From Actinomadura graeca (GTDB taxonomy: Bacteria; Actinomycetota; Actinomycetes; Streptosporangiales; Streptosporangiaceae), in the NCBI RefSeq assembly GCF_019175365.1, contig NZ_CP059572.1:8843501-8907500 (forward strand): a stretch of 64,000 nt of DNA, given 5' to 3'. The notes under the pieces are model-generated. The model was given only the letters and a program-made list of their open reading frames with translations, made no database searches and was not told where the DNA came from. A program made the position numbers and the translations under genes. Below are positions 24,279 to 34,205 of this stretch, piece after piece. The number at the start of each line of letters is the position of its first letter. Position 1 is the stretch's first letter.

Positions 24279-24587
24279 TCACTGAACGCGACGGCTCGCG
24301 GAGGTGGCCTCCGAGAGGGCGGCGGGGGACCGGGCCGTCCCCCGCAGCACGGGGTGGAGGAGCCCGGCGACGGCGTGCGACGCGGCGACGGCCAGAAGCA
24401 GGACGGGCGCCGGGAGCCCCGCCGCCGCGCCCGCCAGCGCCGTCCCGGACGTCGCCGCCGTGATCTCCAGCCCGGCACCGACGGCGAAGACCCGGGACCG
24501 TGTGCCGGGTGGCGCGTGGTCGGCGCGGAGGCGGAGCGTGGCGGTGAGAAGCGGCCCATCAAGCGCGCCCGCCGTGACGAACACCAC
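24279..24587 (-). pseudogene. MFS transporter C-terminal remnant
   Basis: About 100 codons that read like the last three helices of a major facilitator: GALDGPLLTATLRLRADHAP, then a loop GTRSRVFAVGAGLEITAATS and hydrophobic helices. The same frame upstream of 24587 continues only as non-MFS sequence to a stop at 24654-24656, so the first three quarters of the transporter is missing. A GTG at 24587 could start a small protein, but decay of a transporter gene is the simpler reading. Confidence 0.6.
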
Positions 24588-24689
24588 AGCCCTGCATCCG
24601 CTCGGCGGGTGTCCGCCATCCGTGCCGTGCGACGGCCGGCGGCGCGAAGGCCGTCATCAGGACGCCGCCTCCCTCGTCCGGACATCGGC

Positions 24690-25556
24690 TCACGTGCTGC
24701 GGGTCCGGGCGGCGCGGATACCCACTCCGCCGTACATGAGGGGCGGGCCGGACGGCGGGGACGGCGCGTCAGGGCGCCAGTGCGCGACCGGGACGACGCC
24801 CGGGGCCAGCGGCGTGAACGGGCCGAGGAGCCGCTCGATGTCGGCGGCCCGGCGGGGGAGCAGCGGCACGAGGCTCGCCTCGTTGTACAGCCGCGCAGCC
24901 TCGCCGGTCCCCGGATCGAAGTCGGCGGTGGCGTGCGAGACGACCAGCGCGCTGCCGGGCGGCGCCACCGCGCCCAGGGCGGCGACGGGGCCGTACGGGT
25001 CGCGCAGGAAGTGCAGGACGGAGGAGAACACCAGGGCGACCGGCTCGCGCGGGTCGATCAGCCGGTGCCAGTCCGGGCCGTCCGCGATCGCCGCGGGGTC
25101 GCGGAGGTCGCCCCGCAGGACGGCGATGTTGCCGTCCTCGATGAGCAGCGCGCGGGCGTGCGCCAGGACCAGCGGGTCGTCGTCGACGTAGAGGACGCGG
25201 GTGCCCGGGGCGTGCCGCGCGGCCATCTGGTGCAGGTTGACGGCGGCGGGCAGCCCGCAGCCGAGGTCGACGAACTGCCTGATGCCGCGGGCGGCCAGCT
25301 CCCGGACGGCGCGGGCGAGGAAGGCCCGGCCGTCCCTGGCCGCCGCGGCCGACTGCGGCAGCACCCGCAGGATGCGCTGCGCGAGCCGGCGGTCGGGGGC
25401 GTAGTTGTCCTTGCCGCCGAGCAGGTAGTCGTGCACGCGGGCGGGACCCGGCCGGTGCAGGGCCAGCGGTTCCCGCTCCGGCGCCTCCGCCCGCCGGCGG
25501 ACGCCGGGGGCGCCGGCGCCCGTCCGCGCCTCACGGAGGGCGGGGTCCGCCGTCAT
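24690..25556 (-). CDS. SAM-dependent methyltransferase (Methyltransf_19/DUF574), second copy
   Basis: 288-residue paralogue of the protein at 14957-15733. It has the hallmark YLLGGKDNYAPDRR, the SAM strand FVDLGCGLPAAVNLHQMAAR and the acidic YVDDDPLV segment. An N-terminal extension of about 40 residues precedes the hallmark. The ATG at 25556 has a weak AGGTGAG site upstream. Substrate unknown. The MFS remnant lies directly downstream. Confidence 0.9.
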   Translation of the reverse strand: MTADPALREARTGAGAPGVRRRAEAPEREPLALHRPGPARVHDYLLGGKDNYAPDRRLAQRILRVLPQSAAAARDGRAFLARAVRELAARGIRQFVDLGCGLPAAVNLHQMAARHAPGTRVLYVDDDPLVLAHARALLIEDGNIAVLRGDLRDPAAIADGPDWHRLIDPREPVALVFSSVLHFLRDPYGPVAALGAVAPPGSALVVSHATADFDPGTGEAARLYNEASLVPLLPRRAADIERLLGPFTPLAPGVVPVAHWRPDAPSPPSGPPLMYGGVGIRAARTRST

Positions 25557-25865
25557 GACATCTCACCTGTCGCCTTCGCAGAACGGGAGCGTTGCGGTGG
25601 CTCGCCTCCGACGGTAGGCGCCGGGAATGGGGTCGTGGAGGGGGCGGCCGGTGGCCCGTCCGAAAGTCGGCGCGCCCGTGACCGCATCGGGTCATCGGCG
25701 TTTGGCGGCGATCGGCCGGACGGGGAGCGGCGGACGGCCGGCAGCAGGAGCGCAGCAGCACCGCGGCCACCGCCGCGTATGCGCGCCAGCGTGCGGACGG
25801 CCCCGCGGCACGGCCGTTTCCGGCCATGACAGTGACTTAACCGGGACGCCGCCGTCCTGTCGGGA
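25557..25865. other. 309-bp intergenic region, nothing recognised
   Basis: Gap between two minus-strand genes. Short open frames cross it but have no family resemblance and unconvincing ribosome sites. No repeat, RNA gene or strong hairpin was found; the promoter of the methyltransferase at 24690-25556 should lie in its left part. Confidence 0.5.
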
Positions 25866-26504
25866 TCATGCGCCGCCGGCGGGGTCGCGCCACATGAGCC
25901 ACACCGGCGGGCACCCCTTGCCGGGCAGCGCGAGCTCGCGCATCACCCGGAATCCGTAGCGTTCATAATACGGAACGTTCCGTTCCTTCGACGATTCGAG
26001 GTAGGCCGGGACGCCCTCGGCGTCGCAGCGGTCCAGCCGCGATCGCAGCAGCGCGCCGCCGAGCCCGTTCCCCTGCGCGGGCGGGTCCGTCCCGAGGACC
26101 GCCAGGTACCAGTGCGGCTCCCGGGGATGGTGCTTCTCGATCGCCCCGAGCGCGCGCAGCGCGGCGGGCACCCTCGCCCCGAGGACGCCCAGCAGCGGCA
26201 CCAGCAGCCTGAGCTGGCTTCCGGCCGAGACGTGCCAGTGCCCGGGCGGGTCCCAGAGCGCGGCCGCCTCGACCGAGGCGTCCCGCCCGGCCGCCTCGCT
26301 GGCGCCGTAGGGCATGTGGACGCGCCGCATCGCGAGGGCGAACAGGCCCGTCAGCCGGCGCACCCGGGACGCGTCGTCCGGGATGATCCACCGCCAGACG
26401 GGGTCGTCGTCGAACGCGCGCCCGAGGACGGCGGCCATGGCCGCCACGTCGGCGTCCGCCGCGAGGCGGACCGCGGGCGACGGCTGGGACTGGGACGACG
26501 TCAT
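25866..26504 (-). CDS. GNAT-family N-acetyltransferase
   Basis: 212-residue GNAT protein. Motif A is visible as LAVLGTDPPAQGNGLGGALL with the acetyl-CoA loop QGNGLG, and the C-terminal strand ends in YYERYGFRVM. The N-terminal segment VLGRAFDDDPVWRWIIPD is typical of the subgroup near aminoglycoside and toxin acetyltransferases of actinomycetes, but the acceptor cannot be named. The ATG at 26504 is chosen because AGGAGG lies 7 bp before it; an upstream start would add 11 residues. Confidence 0.88.
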   Translation of the reverse strand: MTSSQSQPSPAVRLAADADVAAMAAVLGRAFDDDPVWRWIIPDDASRVRRLTGLFALAMRRVHMPYGASEAAGRDASVEAAALWDPPGHWHVSAGSQLRLLVPLLGVLGARVPAALRALGAIEKHHPREPHWYLAVLGTDPPAQGNGLGGALLRSRLDRCDAEGVPAYLESSKERNVPYYERYGFRVMRELALPGKGCPPVWLMWRDPAGGA

Positions 26505-26578
26505 GGCGCGCCTCCTGGGGGACGCGCTGATCCTCACCGAGCGGCCGCCCGCCCGTCAAGGACCGGTGGTGAGGGCCC

Positions 26579-27040
26579 TCAGGCGGGGATCAGCCGTGCG
26601 CGGACGGCGTGCCGCTCCGCGCGCAGCCGCCCGAGCTCCTCCAGGACGAGCGACGCGCCGATCCCCAGGAGCCAGGTGTCCTTGGCCAGGGTGATGCCCT
26701 GCTGGGTGGGGCGCAGCCCGCCCTCCTCCCGCATCCCCGGCATCCGCAGGTACAGGCCCGTCAGGCCGCCCGCGAAGGCGGTGAGGGCCGCGCCCGCCAG
26801 CAGCGACGGGACGACCGGGACCACCAGCGCGGCGCCGAGCGCCACCTCGGCCATGCCGAGCCTGCGGGTGAACTCCCGCGGGTCCTGCGACTCCAGGAAC
26901 GGGTAGGCGGTCGTGGCCATGCCGTGCGTGCCCTCGGCCGTCTCCTCCCCGCCCCGGAGCTTCGACAGCCCGGAGTTCAGGACGAACGCGCCCACGGCGA
27001 ACCGGACGGGCAGCTGGTGCGGGCGGGCCGAGAGTCGCAT
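26579..27040 (-). CDS. DoxX-like membrane protein
   Basis: 153-residue membrane protein with about four hydrophobic segments. The segments FAVGAFVLNSGLSKL and FTRRLGMAEVALGAALVVP resemble DoxX/DoxD-like proteins, often of unknown role in redox or quinone chemistry. Start set at the ATG at 27040 (GGGGAAA upstream), since the preceding open frame is not membrane-like. It follows the GNAT gene in reverse order with a 74-bp gap. Confidence 0.75.
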   Translation of the reverse strand: MRLSARPHQLPVRFAVGAFVLNSGLSKLRGGEETAEGTHGMATTAYPFLESQDPREFTRRLGMAEVALGAALVVPVVPSLLAGAALTAFAGGLTGLYLRMPGMREEGGLRPTQQGITLAKDTWLLGIGASLVLEELGRLRAERHAVRARLIPA

Positions 27041-27185
27041 CGTTTCCCCACATCGATCGGGAGACCGGGCGACCCGGATCATTCCCGCGCCGCGTCCGTT
27101 ACACGTGATGCGCGGGTCAAGTCTCGGCATCGCCTCCGGCCGCCCGACGACGGCCCCACGGCCGCCCGGACACGATCGGGGCAGC

Positions 27186-28133
27186 TCAGAGGCGCATGTA
27201 GATCCGGACCGCGGTGCCGCCGTCGCCGGTGTGCACACGGACGAGGTCGGCGAGCTGGTTGACCATCAGGATCCCGCGGCCCCCGTGGGGGCTCATGCCC
27301 GCCGGGCGGCGCCCGGCGAGCGGGTCGGTGATCGTCCCGGCGTCCCGGACCTCGCAGACGACCTGCCCGTCCTCCCGCCAGATCCGCACCGTCCCGGACC
27401 CGCCGCCGTGCAGGCAGGAGTTCGCCGCCAGCTCGTTCACGGCGACCTCCAGGTCGCCCACCCGGCCGGGGCCGAGGCCGAGGCGCCCGGCCCAATGGCA
27501 GGCGAAGTCCCGCACGCGGGGGAGCCGGCCCAGGTCGAAGCCCAGGCGGACGGCCTCCGCCGGCTCCGGCAGCGGCCGGTTGTAGTCGCTGATGATCCGG
27601 TGCGGCGCGTAGTCGGCGCTCGCCCGCTCGCCGTGCCGGTCGATGACGACGGGGTGGGTGGCGTGGGCGTCGGCGATGGCGACCGGGTCGAGCCGGGCGA
27701 TGTCGTAGGGGCACAGGATCGAGACGCCGCGGCCCTCGAAGGCCAGGTTGATCAGCGCCTCGTGCTGCGCGCAGGCCGGGTACTCGGCCGCCGACCGGCC
27801 CGGCCAGATCGGCTCGCCGATGATCCGGACCCGCCGCCCCGCGTGCCGGTCGGCGAAGGCGCGCAGGACACCGGGGATGATCCGGCCGGGATTGCGGCCC
27901 GCCTCGGACATGTCCATCCAGCGGACGCCCCCGGCGTCGTCGCCGAGCGCGTCGCGCAGCGCGTCCAGGCGGGGGCGCGGGACGGCCACGGCGACAGGCT
28001 CCCCGGCGCGGCGGCCCTCGCGGATGAAGGGGACGGTGCCGGCGAGGTACTCCTCGTCGCCGCTGTACAGGAGCGCGGGATGGACGAACGGGCCGGCGGG
28101 CGCCGGGCCCGGTGGCCCGGACAGGACCTTCAT
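27186..28133 (-). CDS. MEDS sensory domain and HATPase anti-sigma-type regulator
   Basis: 315-residue two-domain protein. The N-terminal half resembles the MEDS (DcmR-type) sensory domain: HPALLYSGDEEYLAGTVPFI, a VRWMDMSEAGRNPGRI segment and RIIGEPIWPGRS. The C-terminal third is an RsbW-like GHKL ATPase with the N-box LEVAVNELAANSCLHG and a G-box GGRGILMVNQLAD. No phosphoacceptor histidine domain is visible, so it probably acts as an anti-sigma or anti-anti-sigma kinase. The ATG at 28133 has a CGGAGTG site; a Met 11 codons upstream has none. Confidence 0.83.
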   Translation of the reverse strand: MKVLSGPPGPAPAGPFVHPALLYSGDEEYLAGTVPFIREGRRAGEPVAVAVPRPRLDALRDALGDDAGGVRWMDMSEAGRNPGRIIPGVLRAFADRHAGRRVRIIGEPIWPGRSAAEYPACAQHEALINLAFEGRGVSILCPYDIARLDPVAIADAHATHPVVIDRHGERASADYAPHRIISDYNRPLPEPAEAVRLGFDLGRLPRVRDFACHWAGRLGLGPGRVGDLEVAVNELAANSCLHGGGSGTVRIWREDGQVVCEVRDAGTITDPLAGRRPAGMSPHGGRGILMVNQLADLVRVHTGDGGTAVRIYMRL

Positions 28134-28357
28134 CGCGCCGTCACTCCGTTCGGACAGCCTTGACATGCATCGAACCGAGCGTACGGGCCGGGCGGCGATG
28201 GCGCGACACCGCCCCCGCCCCCGCGCCGCGTCCCCGGCGGTTCGGTGAACCGTTTCCCGCTGGTCGTTACCCCGGCCTCGGCACTGGAAACGCGCAGGCC
28301 GGAGCGGCGGTCACCGGGCGGGCCCGGCAGAGGAGGCGGCCGGGTGCGGCACCGGTG

Positions 28358-29452
28358 TCAGTCCGGGACGTCGCGGAGCATGCAGGCGTCGACGACGTCG
28401 GTGAGGCGGCCCCGCCTGCGGTAGGCGGCGCGCTGCCGCTCCGCGCCCGTCCCGCCGGTCATGAGGCGCCGCACGCCGCCGGTCACGCGGTCGAGGTCGC
28501 CGCTGTCGAGCAGGGCGGGCCGGACGTGGGACAGCAGGTCGCCGGCCTGGTCCCGGAACGGGGCGGGCCGCCCGGTGCACACGTCCAGGCCGGTGCCGGA
28601 CAGGCCGTCGCGCGCCGCCAGCCAGTACCCCGCGCGCAGCATCTCCTGGGACGGCTCGGGCGCCCGCTCGCCGGCCTCCGCGGCGGCGGCCGAGACCCGT
28701 ACCAGCGCCCGGATGAGCCCGGCGAACACCGCCGCGTCGGCGGCGGTCAGGGAGACGTCGGCCAGCCGGACCTCCACGGTCGGCAGCCGCGCGGACGGGC
28801 GGACGTCCCAGAAGATCGTCCCGGTGTCCATCAGCGCCCCGCAGTCGAGGAGCCTCCCCACGAGGTCCTCGTAGTGGGCGTAGGACTCGAAGTACGGCGG
28901 GGGCCCGGCGACCGGCCAGCGGGCCCACGCCATCACCCGCCAGCAGGCGTGGCCGGTGTCGCGGCCGGCCCAGTACGGCGAGTTCGCGGCGAGGGCCAGC
29001 AGCGTCGGCAGCCAGGGCCGCAGATGGTTGCTGACCTGGACGGCGCGCTCCCGGTCGGGCATCTCCACGTGGACGTGGCACGAGCAGATGCACTGCTCGT
29101 CGTCCAGGCCCCGGTAGGTCGCGAGGCTCTCGGCGTACCGGGCGCCGGGGCTGATGGGCGCGGGGACGAGGTCGCCCAGCACGGGCGTCCCGGTCGCGGC
29201 GAGCCGCACCCCCTCGGACGCGGCGGACGCGGCCATCGCCGCGCGCATCGACCGGACCTGCTCCTCCAGCTTGTCCAGGTCGTCGCACGGCGGGGTCTTG
29301 GCCTCGGCCAGGAAGTCGACCAGTTCCGTGGAGGCCCGCTCGCCCAGCGCCGGGCGGGCGCCGCGGACGACGGCCGCGGCGCGGGGGACGACCACGCGGG
29401 AGCCGGGATCGACGACGAAGTACTCTTCCTCGATGCCGAATCGCAGGGTCAT
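28358..29452 (-). CDS. YbdK-type carboxylate-amine ligase
   Basis: 364-residue enzyme of the glutamate-cysteine ligase 2 (YbdK) family, ATP-dependent ligases with weak glutamate-cysteine ligase activity. The N-terminal FGIEEEYFVVD and the CICSCHVHVEMPDRERAV segment, which carries active-site His residues, are diagnostic, and the C-terminal part has the family ARDGLSG segment. Start at the ATG at 29452 with a GAGGTGG site; an earlier start would add 14 residues. Physiological substrate uncertain; actinomycetes make mycothiol rather than glutathione. Confidence 0.9.
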   Translation of the reverse strand: MTLRFGIEEEYFVVDPGSRVVVPRAAAVVRGARPALGERASTELVDFLAEAKTPPCDDLDKLEEQVRSMRAAMAASAASEGVRLAATGTPVLGDLVPAPISPGARYAESLATYRGLDDEQCICSCHVHVEMPDRERAVQVSNHLRPWLPTLLALAANSPYWAGRDTGHACWRVMAWARWPVAGPPPYFESYAHYEDLVGRLLDCGALMDTGTIFWDVRPSARLPTVEVRLADVSLTAADAAVFAGLIRALVRVSAAAAEAGERAPEPSQEMLRAGYWLAARDGLSGTGLDVCTGRPAPFRDQAGDLLSHVRPALLDSGDLDRVTGGVRRLMTGGTGAERQRAAYRRRGRLTDVVDACMLRDVPD

Positions 29453-29600
29453 CCCACCACCTCGGATCGGGCCGGGAGCGACGCGGGTGGCCACCTCCTT
29501 CGACCGTACGTGCTCCCCGCCGCGTTCGCACCTGACCGGGCAGCGACCGGGCTGACGGCTGTCAGACCGGCTGTCAGGCCGATGGGGGGCGCGGCGGGGA

Positions 29601-29777
29601 TCAGGGGACGAAGAAGTACATCGACAGCGCGATGAGGTGGGTGACGACGACCACGCCGAACCCGAAGAAGAACAGCATCTTGGCGGGGCCGTGCGGGAAG
29701 ACCGTGCCGGGCTTGAGCGGCCCCCGCTCCCGCTGCCGCGCGGCGATGCGCTCCTCGATGGGCGGGCGGCCGAACAC
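29601..29777 (-). CDS. Small membrane protein, single helix
   Basis: 58-residue protein with a basic N-terminus (EERIAARQRERG), a KPGTVFPHG turn and one C-terminal helix (MLFFFGFGVVVVTHLIALSM). The GTG at 29777 starts 2 bp after the stop of the next small gene upstream, with a GGGGG stretch as ribosome site, so the two form a pair. Function unknown. Confidence 0.65.
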   Translation of the reverse strand: MFGRPPIEERIAARQRERGPLKPGTVFPHGPAKMLFFFGFGVVVVTHLIALSMYFFVP

Positions 29778-29779
29778 CG

Positions 29780-29989
29780 CTACCCCCGGGGCTCGTCGAC
29801 GACGACGTCGGTCATGATGTCGACGGCCAGCGCGATGATGCCGCCGATCACCGTCACCGCGGCGCCCACGCCGAACACGACCCAGTCGGGGCCCATGACG
29901 AGGCCGACGCCGCCGATGGCGAAACCGATGAAGATGATGGCCACGGCGATCCAGGACTTGGGGCGCCCAGCGTGGCTGCCAGTCGACAT
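29780..29989 (-). CDS. Small two-helix membrane protein (HGxxPAAW-like)
   Basis: 69-residue protein with N-terminal MSTGSHAGRPKSW, then two membrane helices and an acidic C-terminus (VVVDEPRG). The HxGRPKSW opening recalls actinobacterial HGxxPAAW proteins of unknown function. The ATG at 29989 has a GAGGGA site; a TTG at 30010 is possible but weaker. It is the first gene of a two-gene unit divergent from mutA. Confidence 0.7.
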   Translation of the reverse strand: MSTGSHAGRPKSWIAVAIIFIGFAIGGVGLVMGPDWVVFGVGAAVTVIGGIIALAVDIMTDVVVDEPRG

Positions 29990-30132
29990 GCGTTCGTCTT
30001 CCCTCTTCAAAGGTCCGGTGGGGGCGTGCTACGCGGAACTCTAGCAACGCCCGGCCCGCAGGCCGTTCCGGGGTGCTCCGGCCCACGATGGCGCGAACCC
30101 GGTTCGTGCCCGGCTCCCGCGGCGGGACCCGC

Positions 30133-30164
30133 TCTAAGGCGGCCTTAGACCGCTCACTTACGAT
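30133..30164 (+). promoter_or_regulatory. Palindromic operator and -10 box before mutA
   Basis: A perfect inverted repeat, TCTAAGGCGGCCTTAGA (30133-30149), is followed by TACGAT (30159-30164), which fits a -10 box. That box ends 7 bp before the mutA ATG at 30172, and no Shine-Dalgarno sequence precedes the ATG, so a leaderless mRNA is likely. The palindrome would then cover the -35 region, the right place for a repressor. The regulator is not evident nearby. Confidence 0.55.
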
Positions 30165-30171
30165 CCAGGGC

Positions 30172-31992
30172 ATGACGGTGCCGCCTGAGGAACTCGAATT
30201 GGCCGCCGCCTTCCCCCCGGCCGGGCGCGACCGGTGGCGGGAGATGGTGAAGGGGGTCCTGCGCAAGTCCGGCGTGGCGACCGACGACACCCCCCTCGGG
30301 GAGATCGAGGGCCTCCTGGCCCGTGAGTCGTACGACGGCGTGCCGGTGGCGGCACTGTACACGCGCGACGACGCGCCGCCCGGCCGCCCCGGGCTCGCGC
30401 CGTACATCCGCGAGGTGCGTCCCGAGGGCGAGGGCCTGGCGGGCTGGGACGTCCGGCAGCGGCATTCCGGCACCGACCCGGCGGCGGTCCGGGACGCGAT
30501 CCTCACCGACCTGGAGAACGGCGTCACCTCCGTATGGCTGGAGGCCGGCGGCGCGGGACTGCCCGTGGCGGGGATCCCCGAGGCGCTGCGCGGCGTCCTG
30601 CCCGGCCTCGCGCCCGTCGTGCTGGACGCGGGGGAGGAGACCGGCGAGGCCGCCGAGGTGTTCCTGACGCTGGCCGCCGAGCGCGGTGACGCCGCCGGCG
30701 CGTCCGGGAACCTCGGCGCCGACCCGCTCGGCCTCCAGGCCCGGACCGGCGCGGCCGCCCCGCTGGAGGAGGCCGCCGCGCTGGCCGTGCGCTGCGCCCG
30801 CGGGTTCCCCCGGCTGCGCGCGATCGTCGCGGACGGCACCGTCCACCATGACGCGGGCGGCGGGGACGCCGACGAGCTGGGCGCCGTCGTCGCCTCCGGC
30901 GTCGCCTACCTGCGCGCCCTCACCGGCGCCGGGCTGACGGTGGCCGAGGCGTTCGGGCAGATCGAGTTCCGCCTGGCGGTGAACGCCGGGCAGTTCCCCT
31001 CGATCGCCAAGATCCGCGCGCTGCGCCGGGTGTGGTCGCGGGTCGCCGAGGTCAGCGGGGCGCCCGAGGGCACCGCCGCGCGCGTCCACGCGGTGACGTC
31101 GTCGGCGATGATGACCCGGCACGACCCGTGGGTGAACATGCTCCGCACGACCGTCGCGGCGTTCGCCGCCGGGGTGGGCGGCGCGGACGCCGTCACCGTC
31201 CAGCCGTTCGACGCCCGCCTGGGCCTGCCCGACGGCTTCGCCCGCCGCATCGCCCGCAACACCCAGACCCTCCTCCTGGAGGAGTCGAGCCTCGCGCGCG
31301 TCGTCGACCCCGCCGGGGGGTCCTGGTACGCCGAGCGGCTCACCGAGGACCTGGCCCAGGCGTCCTGGGACTGGTTCACCGAGATCGAGAAGGCCGGCGG
31401 GTACGCGGCCGCGCTCGGGTCCGGGCTGATCGCCGGCCGGCTCGCGCGCACCTGGGAGCGCCGCCGCCGGGACATCGCGCGGCGCACGGCCCCGCTGACG
31501 GGGGTCAGCGAGTTCCCGAACCTGGACGAGACGCCGCCCGAGCGCGAGCCCGCGCCGCGCCGCCCCGGCGGCGGCCTGCCCGTCGTGGCCTACGCCCAGG
31601 ACTTCGAGGCCCTCCGGGACCGCTCCGACGCCCACGCCCGGTCCACCGGGGCCCGCCCCCGGGTCTTCCTCGCCGTCCTCGGCACGGCCGCCGCGCACAC
31701 GGCCCGCGCGTCCTTCGCCGCCAACCTCTTCCAGGCCGGTGGCATCGAGACGGTCACCGGCGCCCCCGGGGAGTTCGGGACGGCCGGGACACCCGTCGCC
31801 TGCCTGTGCTCCGGTGACACGGTGTACGCCGAGCAGGCCGCGGGCGCCGCCCGGGACCTCCGGGCCGCGGGCGCGATGAAGGTCTGGCTCGCGGGTAAGG
31901 GAACCTACGAGGGGGTCGACGCGACCCTGGCCGCGGGCTGCGACGCGGTCGAGGTGCTGCGGGCCACCCTCCACGACCTGGGAGTGAAGTGA
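30172..31992 (+). CDS. mutA: Methylmalonyl-CoA mutase small subunit
   Basis: 606-residue beta subunit of adenosylcobalamin-dependent methylmalonyl-CoA mutase, which with MutB interconverts methylmalonyl-CoA and succinyl-CoA in propionate and odd-chain metabolism. Family segments include [20 protein letters not shown] (about 297-316), the [14 protein letters not shown] run and [10 protein letters not shown]. The C-terminal cobalamin-like domain lacks the DxHxxG motif, as expected for the non-catalytic subunit. Start placed at the ATG at 30172; a longer open frame upstream is unlike the family. The stop overlaps the mutB start. Confidence 0.95.
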   Translation: MTVPPEELELAAAFPPAGRDRWREMVKGVLRKSGVATDDTPLGEIEGLLARESYDGVPVAALYTRDDAPPGRPGLAPYIREVRPEGEGLAGWDVRQRHSGTDPAAVRDAILTDLENGVTSVWLEAGGAGLPVAGIPEALRGVLPGLAPVVLDAGEETGEAAEVFLTLAAERGDAAGASGNLGADPLGLQARTGAAAPLEEAAALAVRCARGFPRLRAIVADGTVHHDAGGGDADELGAVVASGVAYLRALTGAGLTVAEAFGQIEFRLAVNAGQFPSIAKIRALRRVWSRVAEVSGAPEGTAARVHAVTSSAMMTRHDPWVNMLRTTVAAFAAGVGGADAVTVQPFDARLGLPDGFARRIARNTQTLLLEESSLARVVDPAGGSWYAERLTEDLAQASWDWFTEIEKAGGYAAALGSGLIAGRLARTWERRRRDIARRTAPLTGVSEFPNLDETPPEREPAPRRPGGGLPVVAYAQDFEALRDRSDAHARSTGARPRVFLAVLGTAAAHTARASFAANLFQAGGIETVTGAPGEFGTAGTPVACLCSGDTVYAEQAAGAARDLRAAGAMKVWLAGKGTYEGVDATLAAGCDAVEVLRATLHDLGVK

Positions 31993-34205
31993 TGATCCCC
32001 GACTTCGCGGAAATCGACCTCGGCGCCGCCCCGCCCGCCGACGAGGCCGCCAAGCGGTGGCGCGGGGCCGTCACCGAGTCCACCGGCCGGGACCCCGACG
32101 CGCACACGTGGGACACCCCCGAGGGCATCGCCGTCCGCCCCCTGTACACCGCCGACGATCTGGCCGGTGTCGACTTCCTCGACACCTACCCCGGCATAGC
32201 GCCGTACCTGCGCGGCCCCTACCCGGCCATGTACGCGACCCAGCCCTGGACGATCCGCCAGTACGCCGGGTTCTCCACCGCCGAGGAGTCCAACGCCTTC
32301 TACCGGCGCAACCTCGCCGCCGGGCAGAAGGGCCTGTCGGTCGCGTTCGACCTCGCCACCCACCGCGGCTACGACTCCGACCATCCGCGCGTGGCCGGCG
32401 ACGTCGGCATGGCCGGCGTCGCGATCGACTCGATCTACGACATGCGGCAGCTCTTCGACGGGATCCCCCTCGACCGGATGAGCGTGTCGATGACCATGAA
32501 CGGGGCCGTGCTGCCCGTCCTGGCGCTGTACATCGCCGCCGCGCAGGAGCAGGGCGTCGGGCCCGAGGCGCTCGCCGGGACCATCCAGAACGACATCCTC
32601 AAGGAGTTCATGGTCCGCAACACCTACATCTACCCGCCCGCGCCGTCGATGCGGATCATCTCCGACATCTTCGCGTTCACCTCCCGGCGGATGCCGAAGT
32701 ACAACTCCATCTCGATCTCCGGCTACCACATCCAGGAGGCCGGGGCCACCGCCGACCTGGAGCTGGCCTACACCCTCGCCGACGGCGTCGAGTACATCCG
32801 CGCCGGCCGCGAGGCGGGCCTGGACATCGACGCGTTCGCCCCGCGCCTGTCGTTCTTCTGGGCCATCGGGATGAACTTCTTCATGGAGGTCGCGAAGCTC
32901 CGCGCCGCCCGGCTGCTCTGGGCGCGGCTGGTGAAGACCTTCGACCCCGGCGACCCCAAGTCGCTGTCGCTGCGGACGCACTCGCAGACCTCCGGATGGT
33001 CCCTGACCGCGCAGGACGCCTTCAACAACGTCGCCCGCACGTGCGTGGAGGCGATGGCCGCGACCCAGGGCCACACCCAGTCGCTGCACACCAACGCGCT
33101 GGACGAGGCGCTCGCGCTGCCCACCGACTTCTCCGCCCGCATCGCCCGCAACACCCAGCTGCTCCTCCAGCAGGAGTCCGGGACGACCGGGACCATCGAC
33201 CCGTGGGGCGGCAGCGCCTACGTCGAGCGCCTCACCTACGACCTCGCCCGCCGTGCCTGGGGTCATATCACCGAGGTCGAGCGGGCCGGCGGCATGGCCC
33301 GCGCCATCGACGAGGGCCTGCCGAAGCTGCGCATCGAGGAGGCCGCCGCCCGCACCCAGGCGCGCATCGACTCCGGGCGCCAGCCCGTCATCGGCGTCAA
33401 CAAGTACCGCCCGGACACCGAGCAGCACATCGAGGTCCTCAAGGTCGACAACGCCGCCGTCCGCGCACGGCAGATCGAGAAGCTGCGCCGCCTCCGGGAG
33501 GAGCGCGACGAGGCCGCCGCGCGGGACGCGCTGTCGGCGCTGACCCGCGCCGCCGCGGCCGCCGAGGACGGCACCCGCGCGCCCGGCCTGGAGCAGAACC
33601 TGCTCGCCCTCGCCATCGGGGCGGCCCGCGCCAAGGCCACCGTCGGCGAGATCTCGGAGGCGCTGGAGCGGGCCTATGGGCGCCACGCCGCGCAGATCCG
33701 TACGATCTCCGGTGTGTACCGGGACGAGGCGGGAGGCGCGGAGGGCGTCGAGCGGGCGCGGGCGGCGGCGGCCGCGTTCGCGGAGGCCGAGGGGCGCCGC
33801 CCCCGCATCCTCGTCGCCAAGATGGGCCAGGACGGCCACGACCGCGGCCAGAAGGTGATCGCGACGGGCTTCGCCGACCTCGGCTTCGACGTCGACGTCG
33901 GCCCGCTGTTCCAGACCCCCGGCGAGGTCGCCCGGCAGGCCGTCGAGGCCGACGTGCACATCGTCGGCGTCAACTCCCTCGCCGCCGGCCATCTCACGCT
34001 CGTGCCCGCGCTGCGCGAGGAGCTCGCCGCGCTGGGCCGCGAGGACATCGTGATCGTCGTCGGCGGGGTCATCCCGCCGCAGGACTTCGACGAGCTGCGC
34101 GCCGCCGGCGCCTCGGCGATCTTCCCGCCCGGCACGGTCCTCGCCGACGCGGCGATCGGCCTGCTGGAGGAGCTGACCGCCAAGCTCGGGCACGCGCCCC
34201 GGTGA
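31992..34205 (+). CDS. mutB: Methylmalonyl-CoA mutase large subunit
   Basis: 737-residue catalytic alpha subunit. The TIM barrel includes [20 protein letters not shown] near residue 80 and [14 protein letters not shown] near 290. The C-terminal B12-binding domain has the base-off motif [11 protein letters not shown], with Asp614, His616 and Gly619. The ATG at 31992 shares one base with the mutA stop (TGATG), indicating coupled 1:1 translation. The downstream meaB start overlaps its stop by four bases. Confidence 0.98.
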   Translation: MIPDFAEIDLGAAPPADEAAKRWRGAVTESTGRDPDAHTWDTPEGIAVRPLYTADDLAGVDFLDTYPGIAPYLRGPYPAMYATQPWTIRQYAGFSTAEESNAFYRRNLAAGQKGLSVAFDLATHRGYDSDHPRVAGDVGMAGVAIDSIYDMRQLFDGIPLDRMSVSMTMNGAVLPVLALYIAAAQEQGVGPEALAGTIQNDILKEFMVRNTYIYPPAPSMRIISDIFAFTSRRMPKYNSISISGYHIQEAGATADLELAYTLADGVEYIRAGREAGLDIDAFAPRLSFFWAIGMNFFMEVAKLRAARLLWARLVKTFDPGDPKSLSLRTHSQTSGWSLTAQDAFNNVARTCVEAMAATQGHTQSLHTNALDEALALPTDFSARIARNTQLLLQQESGTTGTIDPWGGSAYVERLTYDLARRAWGHITEVERAGGMARAIDEGLPKLRIEEAAARTQARIDSGRQPVIGVNKYRPDTEQHIEVLKVDNAAVRARQIEKLRRLREERDEAAARDALSALTRAAAAAEDGTRAPGLEQNLLALAIGAARAKATVGEISEALERAYGRHAAQIRTISGVYRDEAGGAEGVERARAAAAAFAEAEGRRPRILVAKMGQDGHDRGQKVIATGFADLGFDVDVGPLFQTPGEVARQAVEADVHIVGVNSLAAGHLTLVPALREELAALGREDIVIVVGGVIPPQDFDELRAAGASAIFPPGTVLADAAIGLLEELTAKLGHAPR

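Noticed and set aside
25531..25827. 98-codon minus-strand frame upstream of the second DUF574 gene
   Set aside because: Arg/Pro-rich without domain resemblance, overlaps the methyltransferase start, and lacks a convincing ribosome site.
30073..30171. 33-codon N-terminal extension of mutA
   Set aside because: The sequence is basic and unlike MutA; the start at 30172 matches the family and a -10 box sits just before it.
29990..30171. Cobalamin riboswitch before the B12-dependent mutase operon
   Set aside because: No B12-box-like sequence was recognised, and the promoter appears to lie directly at the ATG.
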